64,000 nt of DNA, from positions 79,614 to 143,613 of the forward strand of contig MNCI01030432.1 of assembly GCA_015680685.1 (NCBI GenBank). Direction: 5' to 3'. Of this stretch, positions 36,801 through 48,561 are shown one piece after another. The notes below the pieces were generated by a model. It did not search any database, had not been told where the DNA came from, and worked only from the letters and a program-made list of their open reading frames with translations. The DNA is from Gnetum montanum. Taxonomy: Eukaryota > Streptophyta > Gnetopsida > Gnetales > Gnetaceae. Each line of letters starts with the position of its first letter. The stretch's first letter is position 1. The position numbers and the translations under genes were made by a program.

Positions 36801-37380
36801 ATGAAAGCCCAAGCGATAGCTGACCAATTAATAACCTCGCCTATTGACAATCAGGCAACCATAGAGCCTGAATTTCCAGATGAGCATGTACATAGTTTAA
36901 GACCTGTTTTAACAGGCCCCGAAGCAACGTTATATTTTGATGAAGCTTCAACCACTAGAGGCGGCAGTGCTACAATAGTCATTACGCTATCACTTGAGGA
37001 TGTGCATCTTCATGCTTACCGCTTGACCTTTCCCTGTACGAACAATGTGGCAGAGTACAAGGGACTCCTCAGGGGATTACAAATAGCCAAAGAGCTTGAT
37101 GTTCAACACCTAGCGATTAGGGGCGATTCGATGCTTGTTATAAATCAAATCACAGGAGTCTACACCTGCAAGGCTATACATTTACAGCCCTACTATGATA
37201 TGGCTAAAGATCTTCTGAAGCGGTTCACAACGATCGATGTCCGACACGTGCCCTGAAACAATAACACACTAGTCGATGCACTGGCTACATTAGCTTTAAA
37301 TGTGTCGTCGCACCTATTTGACACATGTCCCGCATTAATAACAGATTGTACAAATCCTATCATTCAGGTGGCGCAAATAT
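36801..37380 (+). pseudogene. Second (archaeal-type) RNase H of element C
   Basis: The open piece 36801-37256 (151 codons) contains LYFDEASTTRGGSATIVI, TNNVAEYKGLLRGL with the catalytic Glu, and IRGDSMLVINQITG with a catalytic Asp; VDALATLAL follows a TGA at 37254. This extra RNase H after the retroviral-type one is the mark of Tat/Ogre elements and is thought to assist RNA removal during reverse transcription. Confidence 0.88.
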
Positions 37381-37439
37381 CTTCACTGCTTGAGGATAGA
37401 ACACCAGAGTGGTACGACAACATTAAAACTTACCTCTTG

Positions 37440-38651
37440 CATGGCGAACCACCACACAAGTTAACATGCGCATAGAAAGATGCTATTCGCAAGCGAGCTA
37501 GGCAGTACGTCATCATAGGAGATAGTACCCTCTGTAGACGCTCTTTTGATGGAATACTGCTTATCTACGTTAACAAAGACCAGGCGTAACGTATAGTAGG
37601 CGAAGTCCATGAGGGATTATGCGGAGGACACGTAGCGCTACGAGCCATGGCCTCTAAAATCCATCGCTTAGGGTATTATTGGCCGTATATAGAAAAAGAT
37701 TGTCTTACGAAGGTTAAAACGTGCGACACATGTCAACATTACGCGAACCTTATACATGTGTCGCCTACAGAACTACACACAACTCAGATAACATGGCCCT
37801 TTCAACGATGGGGATTAGACATTATAGGGCCTATCACACTGAAATCTTCCGCAGGTCATAGCTTCATAATCACTGCCACTGAGTACTTCACGAAGTGGGT
37901 GGAAGCCATCCCTTTGCGAAAGATCACGTCGCAACAGATCTATCACTTCATTTTAGATAACATTGTAACTAGATTTGGTCTCCCGATGACTATCGTGACT
38001 GACAATGGACCACAATTTAGCAGTCTGGAAACCAAATCCTTTTGTGACAACCTTGGTATCAAATAATCTTTTTCCTCGCCTTATTACCCGCAAGCGAATG
38101 GTCAAGCTGAAGCGACAAATAAGGTCATTATCAACTTACTCAAGAAAATGCTCGACAGCAATAAGAGACGGTGGCATGAAAAGATTCTCTATATGCTATG
38201 GGCATATCGTAGCACATGCAGAATAGCTACAGACAGTACGCCCTATAGCCTAGTCTATGGATCCGAGGCGGTGCTTCCCCTCAAATTACAGGTTCCTTCT
38301 CTGCGAATGGTCCTCTCCATGATTATAAATGAGGCTCAACACACCGAGTCTCGGATCATGGATTTAGATTCAGTGGAGGAGAAGCGAATACCAACGCTTG
38401 ATACCATTGAAAAGTATCAAGATAAGTAGAGGCAGAAGCACCGTCATAATCTTCAACCACGTCCTATCAAGAAGGGAGATTTGGTTCTCAAGGCTGTTCA
38501 CGAACCAGTAGGCAAGTTCTCTGCAAACTGGGAGGGCCCTTTCTTGGTAGCTGATGTGTATGGTAACGGCGCATTCAAGCTAGTAGATATCAATGGCAAT
38601 GAGTTACCGAATCCTGTGAATCATATATATCTGAAGCGGTACTACATTTAA
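37440..38651 (+). pseudogene. Element C integrase
   Basis: The zinc-finger part has HEGLCGGH then CDTCQ (about 37608-37738). The DDE core has WGLDIIGP (first Asp), TDNGPQFSS (second Asp, about 38000) and YYPQANGQAEATNK with the Glu (about 38077-38120). The C-terminal domain reads KKGDLVLKAV and NWEGPFLVADVYGNGAF (about 38470-38570) and ends YLKRYYI at 38651. Stops are TAA near 37588, TAA at 38064 and TAG at 38427, all possible former Gln codons. All three catalytic residues are kept. Confidence 0.88.
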
Positions 38652-38667
38652 CTGCATTTCCAGTGTT

Positions 38668-39340
38668 AACATCAGGTATGGCAACAACCGTCCGCTACGA
38701 CGCTAAACTGGCACTGACCGCTCGCTACGACGTTAAACTGGCAACAACCGTCCGCTACGACGCTAAACTGGCACTGACCATCTGCTACGACGCTAAACTG
38801 GCAACAATCTTCCACTACAATGTAAAACTGGCACTCTCCTCACATGTCCGCCACGACGCTAAACTGGCACTGATCGTCTGCTACAACATAAAACTGGCAC
38901 TGCTTGCACGCGTCCGCCACGACGCTAAATTGGCAACAATCATCCACCACGATGTAAAACTAGCAAGTTGCAATCGTCCGCTATGACGTAAAACTAGCAT
39001 TGTTGTACAGGTCCGCCAAGACGTAAAACTGGTATTTCCTGCATGCGTCCAGCACGACGCTAAATTGGCATCGGCTGTCCGCCAAGACATAAAACTAGCA
39101 CAGGTAAGTATCCATCTGTTGAGACGTGAAACCAGCACAGATTTATCCCTGGGTCACAACATGAAACTGACATCCACAGCACGGTCTGCTGAGACCATAA
39201 ATCAGTTCTACCACTGTCCGCTACGATGTAAAACTAGCACTTTTCAGTCCGCCCAGACTTTAAACTGGGACCATGGTCTGCTGAGACTTAAAACCAGCGA
39301 CGACAGTCTACCAGGACTTAAAACTAGGACTTATAGACCG
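38668..39340 (+). repeat. 30-36 bp minisatellite in element C 3' UTR
   Basis: About fifteen or more units end in GACG(C)TAAA(A)CTGGCA; the first four are exactly 30 bp and alternate between two types (TGGCAACAACC and TGGCACTGACC), giving a 60-bp dimer. Later units vary from 30 to 36 bp and decay toward 39340. Because 30 is a multiple of three, a repetitive 107-codon frame (38663-38986) stays open; I regard it as a by-product. Such tandem repeats are known in the 3' UTR of Tat/Ogre elements. Confidence 0.85.
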
Positions 39341-40510
39341 CTAACATGCGAACCAAGTGAGTGTAATTGTCTCTATGCAGCTGCAAAACAAATGGGGTGG
39401 GATGTCGGGACAGCCTCAGCATCGCTACCTCACAGACATTCTGCTAATTCCTTGGATGTGCTGAAAGGCATACTACTGACCCCTCGGAGATGCCGTCACT
39501 GTACCCACTGCAGCGATGACACCTCTGAGAGTTTAGTTTCACCATCCGGAGCCCCAAAGGAGTTCTTATCGACCACAACCTTGGGGATCTCCGCTCATCA
39601 TCATTATCAGGCTCCAGCTTCACAACTTCACCTAGCTGGTTCTTTGCATGACTAGTCAGGTGCAATGAGTCTGATGGTCTTTGGCAGTGATATGCTGAGC
39701 CGAACGTCAACGTTGAAGAACTTGTCCTCTTGCTATGGTTCCTCCTTCATGGCCCGCTCATTCTGTCTCGCCCCAAATGGTACTTGTTTCAACAACCTCC
39801 CCGGTGATTCGGTCGAGCAATGATGTCCTCTGTTTTCTTCTTTGGTTGCAGGTTACTTGCTACGAGGATCTCGCTCAAAGGTGCGTTCATCTGAGCGGTG
39901 AGATATAGACAGCGTTCTGAGATGGTTGCTTAGGTTAGCCTGTCCACTCAAGAGTGCATCCCTGTTTTCCTCATAATCCTACCTCTAGCTCTTACTTCCT
40001 TGCATCTCCACCATGTGTTTCCCTTACGCAAAATGTGCATACGCAACCGCTTCTGCATTACAATCAAGTCCATAAACCAGCGTAACGCAACTCGCCTAGT
40101 GGACGCAAAAAAAAATGTGGGTCGGCAAAATGGATGAAACACAACTCATCCAGGCTGCGCAGATGCAACACAATTCGTCTAAGCAAGCCCCTTCATCTAC
40201 AAAATGACGGCATAACTTCATGCAAACGTAATCGCAGGAGAAAGCCTAAGTGCTCACTCATTTGTGTCTTCCCCAAACCTCATTTACGTCTTCCCCGAAC
40301 CTCATTTGCATCTTCCCTAAACCTTTTTCCTCTTACCTCTGTAAGAATTCCTTCCCATACCCTTCTATCCTCTGTTTCCCTCATTTCTGCACTTCTCCGT
40401 TGACAAGGTGACACCTGAGCAACCATTGATGAACGTTGTTGGTACTTTTACCCATCCGGTGTTTCGTGTTCTTTGTAGACGTCTTTCGGACAAGCCCTCT
40501 AAACGTCAAC
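39341..40510 (+). other. Element C 3' UTR, non-coding
   Basis: A 196-codon frame (39065-39655) overlaps the minisatellite and has low-complexity content; I see no domain in it. The remainder up to the polypurine tract shows no coding relic on either strand. Confidence 0.5.
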
Positions 40511-40519
40511 AAAGAGGGG
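40511..40519 (+). promoter_or_regulatory. Element C polypurine tract
   Basis: AAAGAGGGG lies 4 bp before the 3' LTR at 40524, the usual place for plus-strand priming. Confidence 0.8.
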
Positions 40520-40523
40520 CCAT

Positions 40524-42126
40524 TGAAACACCATGGAAATTGTGAATCGGCCTAAGGCGAAGATTCACGATTCGGGCGAAAAGTTCGTGACAAAAATCCA
40601 GAAAACAGAACAAGACAAAGAGGCGTGCGGCATCAAGTCTCCAAGTCTCTTACAGATTTCCACCTTACTTTGTTTTCTCTCTTTACGCTACATTACACAA
40701 CATAGCGTAGTGTCGCGCAGCGTAACTCTGTTTAACATAGCCCGATATCAGAAAGTAACTTACTTTGGCAATTTTGACGAAGTTTAAAGTTTAAATACTT
40801 GTCGCATATTCTGCTAAGTCTTTTGTTTAGGGCTGAGTTTACGCTCCGTTATGCAGAGTAGCGTAACGAGCTTCAAGGAAAGCAAAGTTAGAGTCCAAGG
40901 AAGCGCAGTAGATTAATTTCTTCTTTTTTGCAGATTGGTCGCTTTACGCTCATTACGCTACGCAGTGTAGGCAAGCGTAATTTATTGTAAAGTTGACCAT
41001 TTTTACGCTCCATTACACTTTGCGGCATAAAGGAGCATAAAACAACTTGAATCAACTACTTCCATGCTCTGTTACACTCTGCCACATGACACAGCGTAAA
41101 CGAGCATAATACAGCCTAAAGCCAGCTAAAGTAGTACCAGATACACACCTGCTATCCACACGCACGATACACTGATGAGCGTATTGTGCGTAATCATGAA
41201 GCGGCTTCAGTGGAAGTGGTTGAACAACGTACTTTGCCCCCTTTTCCAAAAGACGTGATGCGACATGACCAGTTTCAACATAAATTTTGCCAAGTCAATG
41301 GTATTTTGAAGGTTGAGACACATGTCATCAGGACCATGCCTTCTCCATGTATTATCGAACCTATAAATACTCCAATTGGCGAAGATCTAAAGGAGGATCA
41401 TCTTGGGCTTTTTTTTGCCAACTAGCACCTTTTGAGCAGAGACGGAAGACATTTTTCTTGAGCATTGGCAGCAGGAGCGATCAGTCCTTTGGCGAAAATA
41501 CAGTTCTCTCCATTGGCGATCATTGGCAGTTTTGAGCAGAGGCTACCCAAGGCAGAGGGAGCAGATCAGAGATCGAGAGATTATCTGGTGCGGTCGACAA
41601 GATCTATTGATCAGAAACAGTTGATCGATAGACATCCAAGCTTGACCATCCTTGCATCCCATCTTTGGCTTACGAGGTAGACCGAGCTTCATTCTGTACT
41701 CCTTGTTGAACAGTTTTCTTATTATTTTGTGTATGCTTCGCACAAGATAAGCGAAGTTTGCCATTGGAACTTTGTATACAATATAATCAGTCTCTGGGTC
41801 AAAACATAGATATTGGAATTGCGCATTCGTCTTAAATTTGATCCTCCTTGTCGCATTGACGTTGCCGTTATTTCAATTCATTTACATCATTTTCTACTCC
41901 TTTTATGGTTTATCGAATCAAATTGTTTCATGGAATATCTAATACACATATTATCGTAATATTCATCAATTTACTGATTGAGTAAGTCCCTGTCTGATTA
42001 ACAAGACCGTTCAGGGCACTGCGGATTCGTTTTCTCCAGCACGGCCCTCACACAGATCCGTGGTTAAGGTTGTGTACACGGGTTTCATTTGGTATTTTCC
42101 AGCGACCGATGTTTTCCGTCGTTACA
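40524..42126 (+). repeat. Element C 3' LTR
   Basis: It begins TGAAACACCATGG, is 1603 bp like the 5' LTR, carries CTATAAATAC at 41361-41370, and ends GTTACA before the target duplication. Confidence 0.92.
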
Positions 42127-42131
42127 ACCTC
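42127..42131. repeat. Target-site duplication of element C, right
   Basis: The sequence acctc directly after the 3' LTR is identical to the left copy. Confidence 0.9.
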
Positions 42132-42929
42132 TAGTTGATCGTTGGCTTAGGGGTGGTAGGGTATTGGTAATTTATGTTCAACGCCCAAGCGTTGCATGAG
42201 CTTGCAAAAGGTAGCATCTATAAAATAAGTATCATTATCAAAAATTAATGCACATGGCACTCCAAACCTATTTACAACATTTTTTTATACAAAGTGTGCA
42301 GCAATGGACGATGTATAGTTGGTGACAACTGTTGCTTATAATAGTGACTATTATGTACATCTTTCCATTTGACATAGGTGTGATGGGATCCATGAAGTCT
42401 ATGCCCCAAATGTTGAAGGGTTCTAGTGGTTAGATCCACTATTGAGATCCCTTCATTTAAGTAATCATCCCACCATCTTGTTGATAATGTTCACAAGAGT
42501 GGATGAATTGGTGGACATCCCTAAAGATTGTTAAACAATAACACCCTACCATCAAGATTTCAATGGTCATGTGTCTTTCTACATCGTGGTCCCCACAAGA
42601 ACCCTCAGGAGCATCTTAAATAATTTGTAGCTAGTTAGCATTAGGAACACACCAATAAACTAGGTCACTGATGCACACCTTGTAAAGGTGTCCATTAATC
42701 TCCATGAAGCATTTGTCTTGGTGAAGAAATTATTATTATTATTTTTCAATAATCTAACTCTTATGGCATCTCTCGAGTAAGAAGATAAGTGAGGATGTCA
42801 TCATACCATTTTGGTTCAATGGGCACTTATTTATTTATTACACCAGCAAAGAGGATTCCATTAGAAAATTGATTAGAGAGTGAGCTATCATCCTCTTTAT
42901 TATCCCATCGTAATCGAGACAAGTGATCA
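42127..42929 (-). pseudogene. Element B integrase, N-terminal part and DDE core up to the C insertion
   Basis: The core is recognisable from LIFDND (second catalytic Asp, near 42235) through FCKLMQRLG to a decayed YHPxAN motif adjoining the insertion of element C at 42126/42127. The catalytic Glu codon lies within the acctc target duplication. The zinc-finger part upstream is too decayed to read with certainty. Confidence 0.65.
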
Positions 42930-45110
42930 ATGACCACATTCTCAATCTCCTTTCAATCTACCATTGTGAGATCAAACTCCTGCAAGATCACTAGCCACCA
43001 TATGACATAGGGGCTCATTATTGGTTNTTGCAAGATCACTAGCCACCATATGACATAGGGGCTCATTATTGGTTTATTCATTCGAAAGTAAATGGCACTA
43101 TGGTCAGTGTGCACAAGCACCTTATATCCAAGCACATAGTGGTGTAATTGAGTTGTGCATCCATAATGCTTCGACTTACGTAGTGGATGTAATATGAATG
43201 TTTTTGATCATCTGACTACATAAGCATAGCTCCCAAGGCATAGTTTGAGGCATCCATCATGATGTGAAATGGACAAGACTAATCAGGTACTTATAGAATT
43301 GAAGTTTCTACAAGCTTTTCCTAAGTTGCTGGAATGCCTTCTCACATTCCTTAGTCCATATTAATAGAGCATCTTTCTTTGTGAGCTTGACCAATATTTT
43401 TGCAATCTTTGAAACATTCTCTATGAATCACCAGTAGTAGCCCAATGTATCTAAGGAATGACAAGATATCTTTAATGATTTTCAGATGATGAGTTATTCC
43501 TTGGATGACCTAAATCTTCTCAGGGTCCACCTCAATCTTGCTTAAGATATTATGTGCTCCAACATAATGCCCTCCTAGACCATGAGATGGATCTTTTGCC
43601 AATTAAGCCAAAGATTAAGGAGCACTTACTTAAGATGGTCTAGGGCTTGCTCGAATGTAGCACCATAGGTGGAGAAGTCATCCATGAAGACTTTCACCCT
43701 ACTACCAATTTGCTATTGAAAAATACTTTGGACAAGGTGCTGGAAAGTTGCAAGGGCATTTCACATACCAAAGGCACCTTCCAATATGAAAAGTCCCCCC
43801 AGGAATTGTGAATGTTGTTTTGGCCTGATACTTGAGTGCAATCTAAATTTGGTTATAGCCACTATAACCATCTAGGAAGCTACAATAGCAATGCCTAGAA
43901 ATAGTGTTCACAAATGGTAATGGAAAATGATCTTTGAATGTCACCATGTTCAACAACCTGAAATTAATACAAACTCATCATTTTCCACCTTCCTTTAGCA
44001 CAATTATAAGTGGGCTAATCCACTTCGTATCTACAAGTGGATAGATGAACCCCACCTTGAGGAGTTGTTCAACTTCCTCTTTGATGATCTATTTCAATTT
44101 GGGGTTCAACCACCACTATGGCTACCTCTTTAGCTCCATTACTAAATTGGTATAAATGCAATGCTAGCATATCCTAGGATTAATCCTTGTGAGTTCAAGA
44201 TATGACCAAGTAAAGGCTATTGGCCATTTTTTAACCACCTTCAATAGCATTCTTTTCTACTCAAGAGCAAGGTTGACATTGATTATCACCGACTTGTCAT
44301 TTTTTAGAAATGCATATTCTATGCTAGTAGGTAGAATTTTTAACTCTAAGGGCTCCTGTTTAAAACTATCATGGATTTCCAACTCTTCCCAATTGGTATC
44401 ATTAAGTTCATCATTGGAGAGTTGGCAATGAACTTACTCCAGTTCATCTATGCCTTCAACATAGGCACAAGTTAAGATCTCAGTAGGTTCCATGCAAACT
44501 ATACTACTTTTAAAATTAGTTGTCAACCACTGGGTGCTATCCTATTTTGTGGCTAATGCATATAGGAACTTTTGGATTTTGAATTCATCTACACACTTTC
44601 TACATGATTTGATTGATGTGCTTTTATTAGACTAGAGTTTCTGCACATAATTGCACCCTATGTCAATGTATGCGATGCATGGTACTTGCTTCTTCTTGAT
44701 CTTTTTGAATGCATTTTTCTTGGATATCTCCAGGGAAGAATCTCGTATGCCCATTCATGCATCAATAATGCTCTACCAAGCCCTTCCCATAATGATTAGG
44801 AAGTCCCCTTAGGAATTCTCAACCTTGATCACCAGGAAATCAACAAGATATGACCACTCACAGACAATGGTCACAATGTCCTCTACTAGTCCCAAAGGAA
44901 CAGTGATGGACTAATCTACCAATTCTAAATAGATGTTGCTCTTCTTAAAATAAGGTAGGTTCCGAGCATTGTACATTTCATGGGAAATTAGATTAACTCT
45001 AGAACCTGAGTCAAGAAGAGCCTTGCATGGCTCATACCCAACAATCTACAAGTAGATGAGAGGACTTCCAGGATCAACTCTTTTCCTAGGAAGGTTGCCA
45101 ACCTTGATCT
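42930..45110 (-). pseudogene. Element B protease, RT and RNase H
   Basis: The protease motif ALLDSGSRVNLIS has its catalytic Asp in DSG at 45004-45012. The RT active site reads VFMDDFST with the two Asp codons at 43677-43682. The RNase H part contains KVLVHTDHSAI and, near the domain end, WWLVILQEFDLTMVD (42953-43135). The order PR-RT-RH with integrase after it defines Ty3/gypsy. The N at 43027 lies inside the RNase H and duplicates 46 bp. Many Gln-to-stop breaks. Confidence 0.8.
42981..43074. repeat. False 46-bp tandem duplication around N at 43027
   Basis: The sequences 42981-43026 and 43029-43074 are identical and flank the N, as expected when overlapping contig ends are laid end to end. 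It breaks the B RNase H frame artificially. Confidence 0.8.
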
Positions 45111-45789
45111 AATCAAATACAACATGGGTTAACAAGATTGTGTAAATCTTGGTAGGTGTTTTTTTTTGAAGGGCTCTCAAAAAAATGGATGTAGAGGATG
45201 AAAGAGACACAAGATGACTAGCCACATAATTTCATGATGGATTTGTAGGGCTATTAGTTCAGAAGAATGATCTTTTATGAGATCTAGGTTCCAAACCACT
45301 CAGCTTGGAAGCTGACTGTAAGTTAACAACCATGGTAACATTATGTTGCTATGGCTACGTATGAATTTTGTCCTACCTAGAAAGAGCATGTGGTAATTGG
45401 ATTAAGGATGGAGGAGCATGTGCTGAAGGATGAGGAAGATGATAGGGATATGAGGTTTCCCCTCTAGTAGATGAAGAATGAGTTCTATAATACTCTAGAG
45501 GGTCATAGTGATGCTAAAAAGAAGCATGACTAGAAGAGTCATGCGAAGACATTAGTTGCTTAACATAGTACCCATACAAATCTGGCTACCTGTAAGGGTA
45601 CTATTGCCTTTGTGGTGGAATCCTCCATGACTATGGGTGCTGCCACTGCTAATACTACTCACACGACTGTGGTAGAGCTCCACTTGGATAATAAGCCTAT
45701 TGTTGTTGGTGGAACTACCTTAGGTTTCCTTGAGCATAAGGAAAACTTCTAGGTGCTTACCTTCATGCTAGTTTAGGATTCAGAGCATA

Positions 45790-47570
45790 TACCTTAGATT
45801 CCTATAAGTGTGACACAACAAGAAAACATCCCTTGGGATGTTCATATTGGCAAATGTCACACTCACCATCATCATCTGACTCTAACTCCACAACCCCTTC
45901 TATAATCACATCCTTGCCCTTATCCCTTGGGTATGCACATTTAGCTTCTTTCCTCCTCCTACAGTCATGATCACTACCTTGTTCTTTCAATTCTTTTGTA
46001 ATTTTCAAAGTAGTTTAAAATTTTTCATCCAAAGATTCCAACATTTTATCAACCTTAGCCAAAATTTTAGACAATTTTTTGAATTGGCAATGTTTTTTAC
46101 TGCACAATCTCATCAAGTAGTGGTTTTCCATCATTGTCACAGAATTGAACCTTCCTTTTTATGATGGAAGGACCCCAGTTATATTCCTCAGCACTTTCAC
46201 ATTTTTTTCAACTCACCTTCTTCTTTTGCAACCTACTCAATTAGCCTTTGAATCTAATGGGCTCTTAGTTTTGACAATCTTCCTTGGGCATAGACCCCAA
46301 GATTTCTTCTTATTTCTAATTGGAGTCCATCTATGATATGGTGAAGTTGCTCCCATTGAGAATAACCATGGCCAAAACATATGTGCAAAAAGGAATAATA
46401 CCTACCCATGCCTACGTCCAAGGATTCATGTGTTCCTTGTTGCTAGCGTTGGATTTTCTTTCTCAAATTGGACACTCTAGAGTACATATGCTATTTGTCA
46501 TTAAACAACTCAAGCATCATACTCCATCTGCAAATTGATTTTGGCTCCAAGGAGCGGTACCAACTTTCTGCTTCTTTTATGAGTGTCTTGGGGAACAACT
46601 TAAGTTTCTACTAATTTTTTTCTATGTTCTACATGGCACAAGCATAGTGAAAGGCTTAAAAATGGGTATATGGATTTGAGTTATATCCCCCCTCAAATCT
46701 GGAAATATTGTTCATATCCAATCACTTGATTCTACTACCTTTCACATGCCTAGTTGGGATCCTAACTACCTCTATGATGTTCAACATGCTTTGAGTTGCC
46801 AGCAAGGGCTCATCATCATCATGATTTCAATGATGCCTATGATGTTCCCTGCTACCCCTTCAATCATGATGGGGCCTATGATCATTGTCTCGCCATTCAT
46901 CTCCATCATAGTTTCATCCCCTACGGTTTTGATCAAATTCAGAGTAGGAAGAAGAAGATGCAAATGAAGAGGACAAAGAGGGAGGAGGATTGCCACCTCC
47001 TCTTTGCTTGTCATGGCCATGATCATCAAGTTTTTTGTCATCATGACACTTGCCTAGGCCCCTGCCTTGACTCCTACTTTTTCCTGAACTCGAATTATTG
47101 ATAGTGGATTGTAGATTTGGGTTCAAGCCTCCATCACCAATGTCAAGGGGTGGAGAATCTTCAGGTTGAGAACCCCTAGAGGAAGGATCCTCATTGTCAT
47201 TTTGGTTCATCAGGAATAAGAGGTTGGTGAACCATTTTCCCTTCATAGCTTCCTGGTACTTTTCCTAGTTTCAATCTCATTTGTGTTATGCTTTTGTGGA
47301 ATGGTAATCTTGATAGTCACAATCCTACATAACGTATTCATCATAAAGGTCTTGGACATCCAACCTCTTAAGATTTTGGAGCAGCATCCTAGAAACAAAT
47401 TGGTTGAAAGGAAACACAATGTTGCCCTCCATATCTCTCCACCGTAGCTACTCATATTGATGCAAGATGAAGGTTAAATCAAGTACAAACTCATCTAGAG
47501 GAGTGTACATCACCTTAAATTCTTGAGGCATTGGCAATTTTAAATCATTATGCTTATGAGAAGAAGACAT
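45790..47570 (-). pseudogene. Element B gag
   Basis: The frame starts at the ATG at 47568-47570 (MSSSHKHND), 142 bp after the primer site. Colinear with the D gag it contains LHHIIDGLQLE near 46340 and a KEEGELKK stretch near 46200, and ends in a zinc knuckle CDICQYEHPKGC near 45830-45870 (C-x2-C-x3-H-x3-C). Further toward 45400 a Pro/Tyr-rich tail corresponds to the D tail at 55880-56494. Stops and frameshifts occur throughout. Gag forms the virus-like particle. Confidence 0.65.
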
Positions 47571-47711
47571 TTTGGATTAGAGAAAAATTTAGTGTCCTTA
47601 AATTATAATTGTAACTATTAATTTTTTTAATGATTGTGACCTTAAAGTTCGTTCCAATGATCTTAAATAATATTCACTAAGTTCTAGATAGCACACACAT
47701 CAAACTACAAG

Positions 47712-47729
47712 TCCCCATAAATAGCACCA
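47712..47729 (-). promoter_or_regulatory. Element B primer-binding site (tRNA-Asp-like)
   Basis: The minus strand reads TGGTGCTATTTATGGGGA just inside the 5' LTR. Compared with the tRNA-Asp primer site of Athila elements it keeps the ends and differs mainly by transitions. The D copy at 57974-57991 is closer. Confidence 0.6.
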
Positions 47730-47730
47730 A

Positions 47731-48561
47731 TGATAAGTGGTGAGTAGACCCTATGTCCAACTATACGAATCACTAAGCATTCACACATGATCAAGTCGAA
47801 TTCTGTGGACTTATAGCCTTCTAAGTACACTAGTCTGTAGGAAGTGAAACTAACCGTTGCAATCATTGTCTTCCCAATTACACTTGTGAAATGCAAACGT
47901 ATGACTAACTGCAATTGAAGCATATGATTTTTATCATTTCTATGTTTTTTATTTTAATTCACCTACAAATAAATAATAATGAATAAAATAAAACACTTAA
48001 ATTGCTAATTTAATCTAGCTAGCTACACCTAACCAATCCTAACATAAGCATCCATTCCCACTTTCTATACACATCTTGAACACGTTTAATGCTACTAGGT
48101 TATCAAATGTTAAGCGTTACTAGGATTACCAAGCGCCAAGTGTATGCTTGAAGTGATCATACTTATGTGCTTAATTAATTGCTATTTAATCCAGCTTAAT
48201 TACTTAAAGCATTAAAGAAAATTACTTAAAACATTAAATGCATAAATAAAAAATTAATCTATTTCAAAGTGTTGTAAGGTTTATCAATAAGCTCATCTTT
48301 ATTTTTTCACACACTATCATGCTTAGGTATAATAGTGCTCAAATAAAGATCCATATACTCTTTAACTCTTATTGCGAGCACTTAGAGAAATATTCTAACT
48401 TTTAAATGATAAACTGCAAGAGCTCTACTACAACTATGATAAAAAATGATATAAACATAGTGGGTGAGTGCATATTTATAGGAAAAAATAAACACTACAT
48501 CGAGAGGCCACATTAATGCATCAAATCCCACATCAACGCAACTGGGTTGATGGGCTCATTA
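47731..48561 (-). repeat. Element B 5' LTR
   Basis: It starts TGATAAGTGG and pairs with 18031-18849 over its length, including CTTCCCAATTACACTTGTG. A TATA-like TATTTATA is near 48473. The right edge at 48561 rests on the resumption of element E LTR sequence. Confidence 0.8.

Larger units (their letters stand above)
24681..42126 (+). mobile_element. Element C: 17.4-kb Tat/Ogre-type Ty3/gypsy element
   Basis: The two LTRs are both 1603 bp (24681-26283 and 40524-42126), starting TGAAACACC and ending GTTACA, with perfect 5-bp duplications acctc at 24676-24680 and 42127-42131. In order it has a primer site, gag, protease, a candidate intron with an antisense gene, RT, RNase H, a second archaeal-type RNase H, integrase, a minisatellite, 3' UTR and polypurine tract. 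The second RNase H is diagnostic of the Tat/Ogre lineage. It is the youngest-looking insertion with B as host, yet every gene is broken. Confidence 0.92.
18031..48561 (-). mobile_element. Element B: Ty3/gypsy element with extra 3' ORF, split by element C
   Basis: LTRs are 18031-18849 and 47731-48561. In reading order on the minus strand it has a tRNA-Asp-like primer site, gag (from 47570), protease, RT, RNase H, integrase interrupted by C, a long spacer, and ORF3 (21974-19109) before the 3' LTR. Without C it is about 13.1 kb. An ORF after integrase and a tRNA-Asp primer are features of the Athila lineage, so an Athila-like placement is likely. Target duplications are too decayed to read. All frames are broken. 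Confidence 0.8.

Noticed and set aside
38663-38986. 107-codon protein-coding gene
   Set aside because: The frame is produced by a 30-bp minisatellite in a 3' UTR and has no start context or domain.
39065-39655. 196-codon gene after integrase of C
   Set aside because: It begins within the decayed minisatellite, has low-complexity composition and no recognisable motif; the Tat/Ogre 3' UTR is expected to be non-coding.
46746-47101. Plus-strand His/Met-rich ORFs
   Set aside because: They are complements of the Asp/Glu-rich part of B gag on the minus strand.
18031-48561. Target-site duplication of element B
   Set aside because: Flanking 5-mers (agacc and atatt) do not match; alignment with the intact E LTR leaves the exact target ambiguous, so none is called.
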